Positions 4,982 to 6,012 of a DNA stretch of 6,012 bases are shown in pieces (within the stretch, counting starts at the first letter, position 1; each line of letters opens with the position of its first letter). Source of the DNA: Brevundimonas sp. UBA7664 (GTDB taxonomy: Bacteria > Pseudomonadota > Alphaproteobacteria > Caulobacterales > Caulobacteraceae); contig NZ_DLHQ01000003.1 in assembly GCF_002483305.1 (NCBI RefSeq), positions 51,222-57,233 of the forward strand. The letters are read 5' to 3'. The notes under the pieces were generated by a model. It saw only the letters and a program-made list of their open reading frames with translations. It was not told where the DNA came from and made no database searches. The translations under genes were made by a program, and so were the position numbers.

Positions 4982-5031
4982 ACCCCGCGCGAGGCGGAGG
5001 AGGACGTGGCCTCGATCAGCAATGTGGGACA

Positions 5032-5058
5032 GGGCGACGGCCGTTCAAGGCCGCGCCC
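5032..5058 (-). terminator. GC-rich hairpin downstream of atpC, possible end of the ATP synthase operon
   Basis: Arms GGGCG..CGGCC (5032-5042, with A5037 bulged) and GGCCG-CGCCC (5049-5058) give a 10-bp stem around a 6-base loop. It begins 11 bases after the atpC stop on the minus strand. No T-run follows on that strand, so it is a weak or factor-assisted terminator, or an RNA 3'-end stabiliser. It separates the atp operon from the transporter leader. Confidence 0.42.
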
Positions 5059-5069
5059 GTCTCCGGATA

Positions 5070-5342
5070 TCAGGCCGCCGCAGCGACTTCCGAGGCCTGT
5101 TCGGCCAGGATGGTCAGGCCGGCCGGGGTCACGTCGGCGAAGCCGCCGTGGACCTCGAACTGGCGGCGCGAGCCGCCGTCGATGACGGTGACCACGCCTT
5201 CGCGCAGGGCCGTCATGAAGGGGGCGTGGTCGGCGAGGACGCCGAAATCGCCCTCGACGCCCGGCGCGTCGACCTGATCGACAAGGCCGTTGAAGACCTC
5301 GCGCTCAGGCGACACCAATGAGAAGCTGAGCTTGCCGGCCAT
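5070..5342 (-). CDS. atpC: F-type ATP synthase epsilon subunit, short form without the C-terminal helical domain
   Basis: A 90-residue protein equal to the N-terminal beta-sandwich of epsilon: LSFSLVSPEREVFNGLVDQVDAPGVEG, then the diagnostic GDFGVLADHAPFMTAL (31-46), and GGFADVTPAGLTILAEQA (66-83). The chain ends in AAAA soon after the sandwich. Most bacterial epsilon subunits have about 130-140 residues, with two C-terminal helices that bind ATP or inhibit rotation; these are absent. The stop is clean and followed by a hairpin, so this looks like a natural short form and not a truncation; short epsilon subunits occur in this part of the alphaproteobacteria to my knowledge. Epsilon sits on the central stalk with gamma and couples F1 to the c-ring. 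The gene starts 3 bases after the atpD stop, consistent with tight cotranscription and translational coupling. Confidence 0.93.
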   Translation of the reverse strand: MAGKLSFSLVSPEREVFNGLVDQVDAPGVEGDFGVLADHAPFMTALREGVVTVIDGGSRRQFEVHGGFADVTPAGLTILAEQASEVAAAA

Positions 5343-5345
5343 GGA

Positions 5346-6012
5346 TCAGGCCGCCTCGGCGGCGAGCTTCTGGGCCTTCTCGACGGCTTCCTCGATGGCG
5401 CCGACCATGTAGAAGGCGGCTTCCGGCAGGTGGTCGTATTCGCCGGCGACGATGCCCTTGAACGAACGGATGGTGTCTTCCAGCGACACGAATTTGCCCG
5501 GCGAGTTGGTGAACTGCTCGGCCACGAAGAAGGGCTGCGACAGGAAACGGCTGATCTTGCGGGCGCGCGAGACGATCAGCTTGTCCTCTTCCGACAGCTC
5601 ATCCATGCCCAGGATGGCGATGATGTCCTTCAGCGCCTTGTACTGCTGCAGGACTTCCTGGACCGAACGGGCGACGCGGTAGTGCTCCTCGCCGATGACC
5701 AGCGGGTCCATGATGCGCGAGGTCGAGTCGAGCGGGTCCACGGCCGGGAAGATGGCCTGGGCGGCGATGTCGCGGTTCAGAACCGTGGTCGCATCCAGGT
5801 GGGCGAACGAGGCGGCGGGCGCCGGGTCGGTCAGGTCGTCGGCGGGGACGTAGATGGCCTGGACCGAGGTGATCGAGCCCTTCTTGGTCGAGGTGATCCG
5901 CTCCTGCAGGTTGCCCATCTCGGTGGCCAGGGTCGGCTGATAGCCCACGGCCGAGGGGATGCGGCCCAGCAGCGCCGACACTTCCGAGCCGGCCTGGGTG
6001 AAGCGGAAGATG
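5346..6012 (-). CDS. atpD: F-type ATP synthase beta subunit, C-terminal part (5' end outside window)
   Basis: The frame is open to the window edge and encodes the last 221 residues, starting IFRFTQAGSEVSALLGRIPS. This is less than half of a normal beta subunit of roughly 470-520 residues; the P-loop lies outside. Visible landmarks are AVGYQPTLATEMG, STKKGSITSVQAIYVPADDLTDPAP, DATTVLNRDIA, PAVDPLDSTSRIM, the DELSEED torque-transmission segment (codons at 5583-5603), SQPFFVAEQFTNSPGKFV and the C-terminal GAIEEAVEKAQKL helix. Beta carries the catalytic sites for ATP synthesis in cytoplasmic F1. It is followed by atpC after 3 bases, the usual end of the bacterial atp operon. Nothing abnormal is visible. 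Confidence 0.98.
   Translation of the reverse strand, partial: IFRFTQAGSEVSALLGRIPSAVGYQPTLATEMGNLQERITSTKKGSITSVQAIYVPADDLTDPAPAASFAHLDATTVLNRDIAAQAIFPAVDPLDSTSRIMDPLVIGEEHYRVARSVQEVLQQYKALKDIIAILGMDELSEEDKLIVSRARKISRFLSQPFFVAEQFTNSPGKFVSLEDTIRSFKGIVAGEYDHLPEAAFYMVGAIEEAVEKAQKLAAEAA

Overview
The window is about 70% G+C, tightly packed, and reads as a chromosomal segment of an alphaproteobacterium, most likely Caulobacterales (Brevundimonas- or Caulobacter-like). The clues are the product set and order (LytM/EnvC-type factor, S41 C-terminal protease, divergent polysaccharide deacetylase, RppH), the wording of the AtpD and AtpC proteins, and an epsilon subunit with no C-terminal helical domain. 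The taxon is an inference from protein style, not from a database match. No mobile element, CRISPR array, tRNA or rRNA is visible.

Left half, plus strand: the 3' end of an envC-like gene (1-377) with a degenerate LytM domain; a secreted PDZ/S41 protease of the CtpA family (515-1885), followed by a hairpin-plus-T terminator (1907-1931); a membrane-anchored divergent polysaccharide deacetylase (2005-3204) with several usual metal-site residues replaced; and rppH (3335-3820), encoding the Nudix RNA pyrophosphohydrolase. The first three act at the cell envelope (septal peptidoglycan, periplasmic proteolysis, glycan-type fold). RppH starts 5'-end-dependent mRNA decay. Between the deacetylase and rppH lies a heptanucleotide tandem repeat (GGCAGCA, 7.4 copies). 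Together with a reversed copy next to the rppH start codon it can form a 30-bp stem.

Middle: a 161-base gap (3821-3981) that is more A+T-rich than its surroundings carries two perfect inverted repeats. It leads into a small unrecognised secreted protein (3982-4242) with four cysteines, an acidic proline-rich body and a strong ribosome binding site. A perfect 13-bp hairpin with T-rich flanks on both strands (4302-4333) separates it from the convergent genes that follow.

Right half, minus strand: atpD (3' part only, 5346-6012) and atpC (5070-5342) are the end of the F-type ATP synthase operon and are followed by a GC-rich hairpin. Next comes a separate small unit: an SMR transporter of the Gdx/SugE guanidinium type (4617-4937) and, 18 bases later, a DUF1272 cysteine-rich protein (4353-4598). 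The leader of the transporter gene contains a stem capped by an ACGG tetraloop just before the ribosome binding site. That is the signature of one half of a guanidine-II (mini-ykkC) riboswitch and fits the predicted substrate. The partner stem-loop is degenerate or missing, so this is the most interesting regulatory call in the window.
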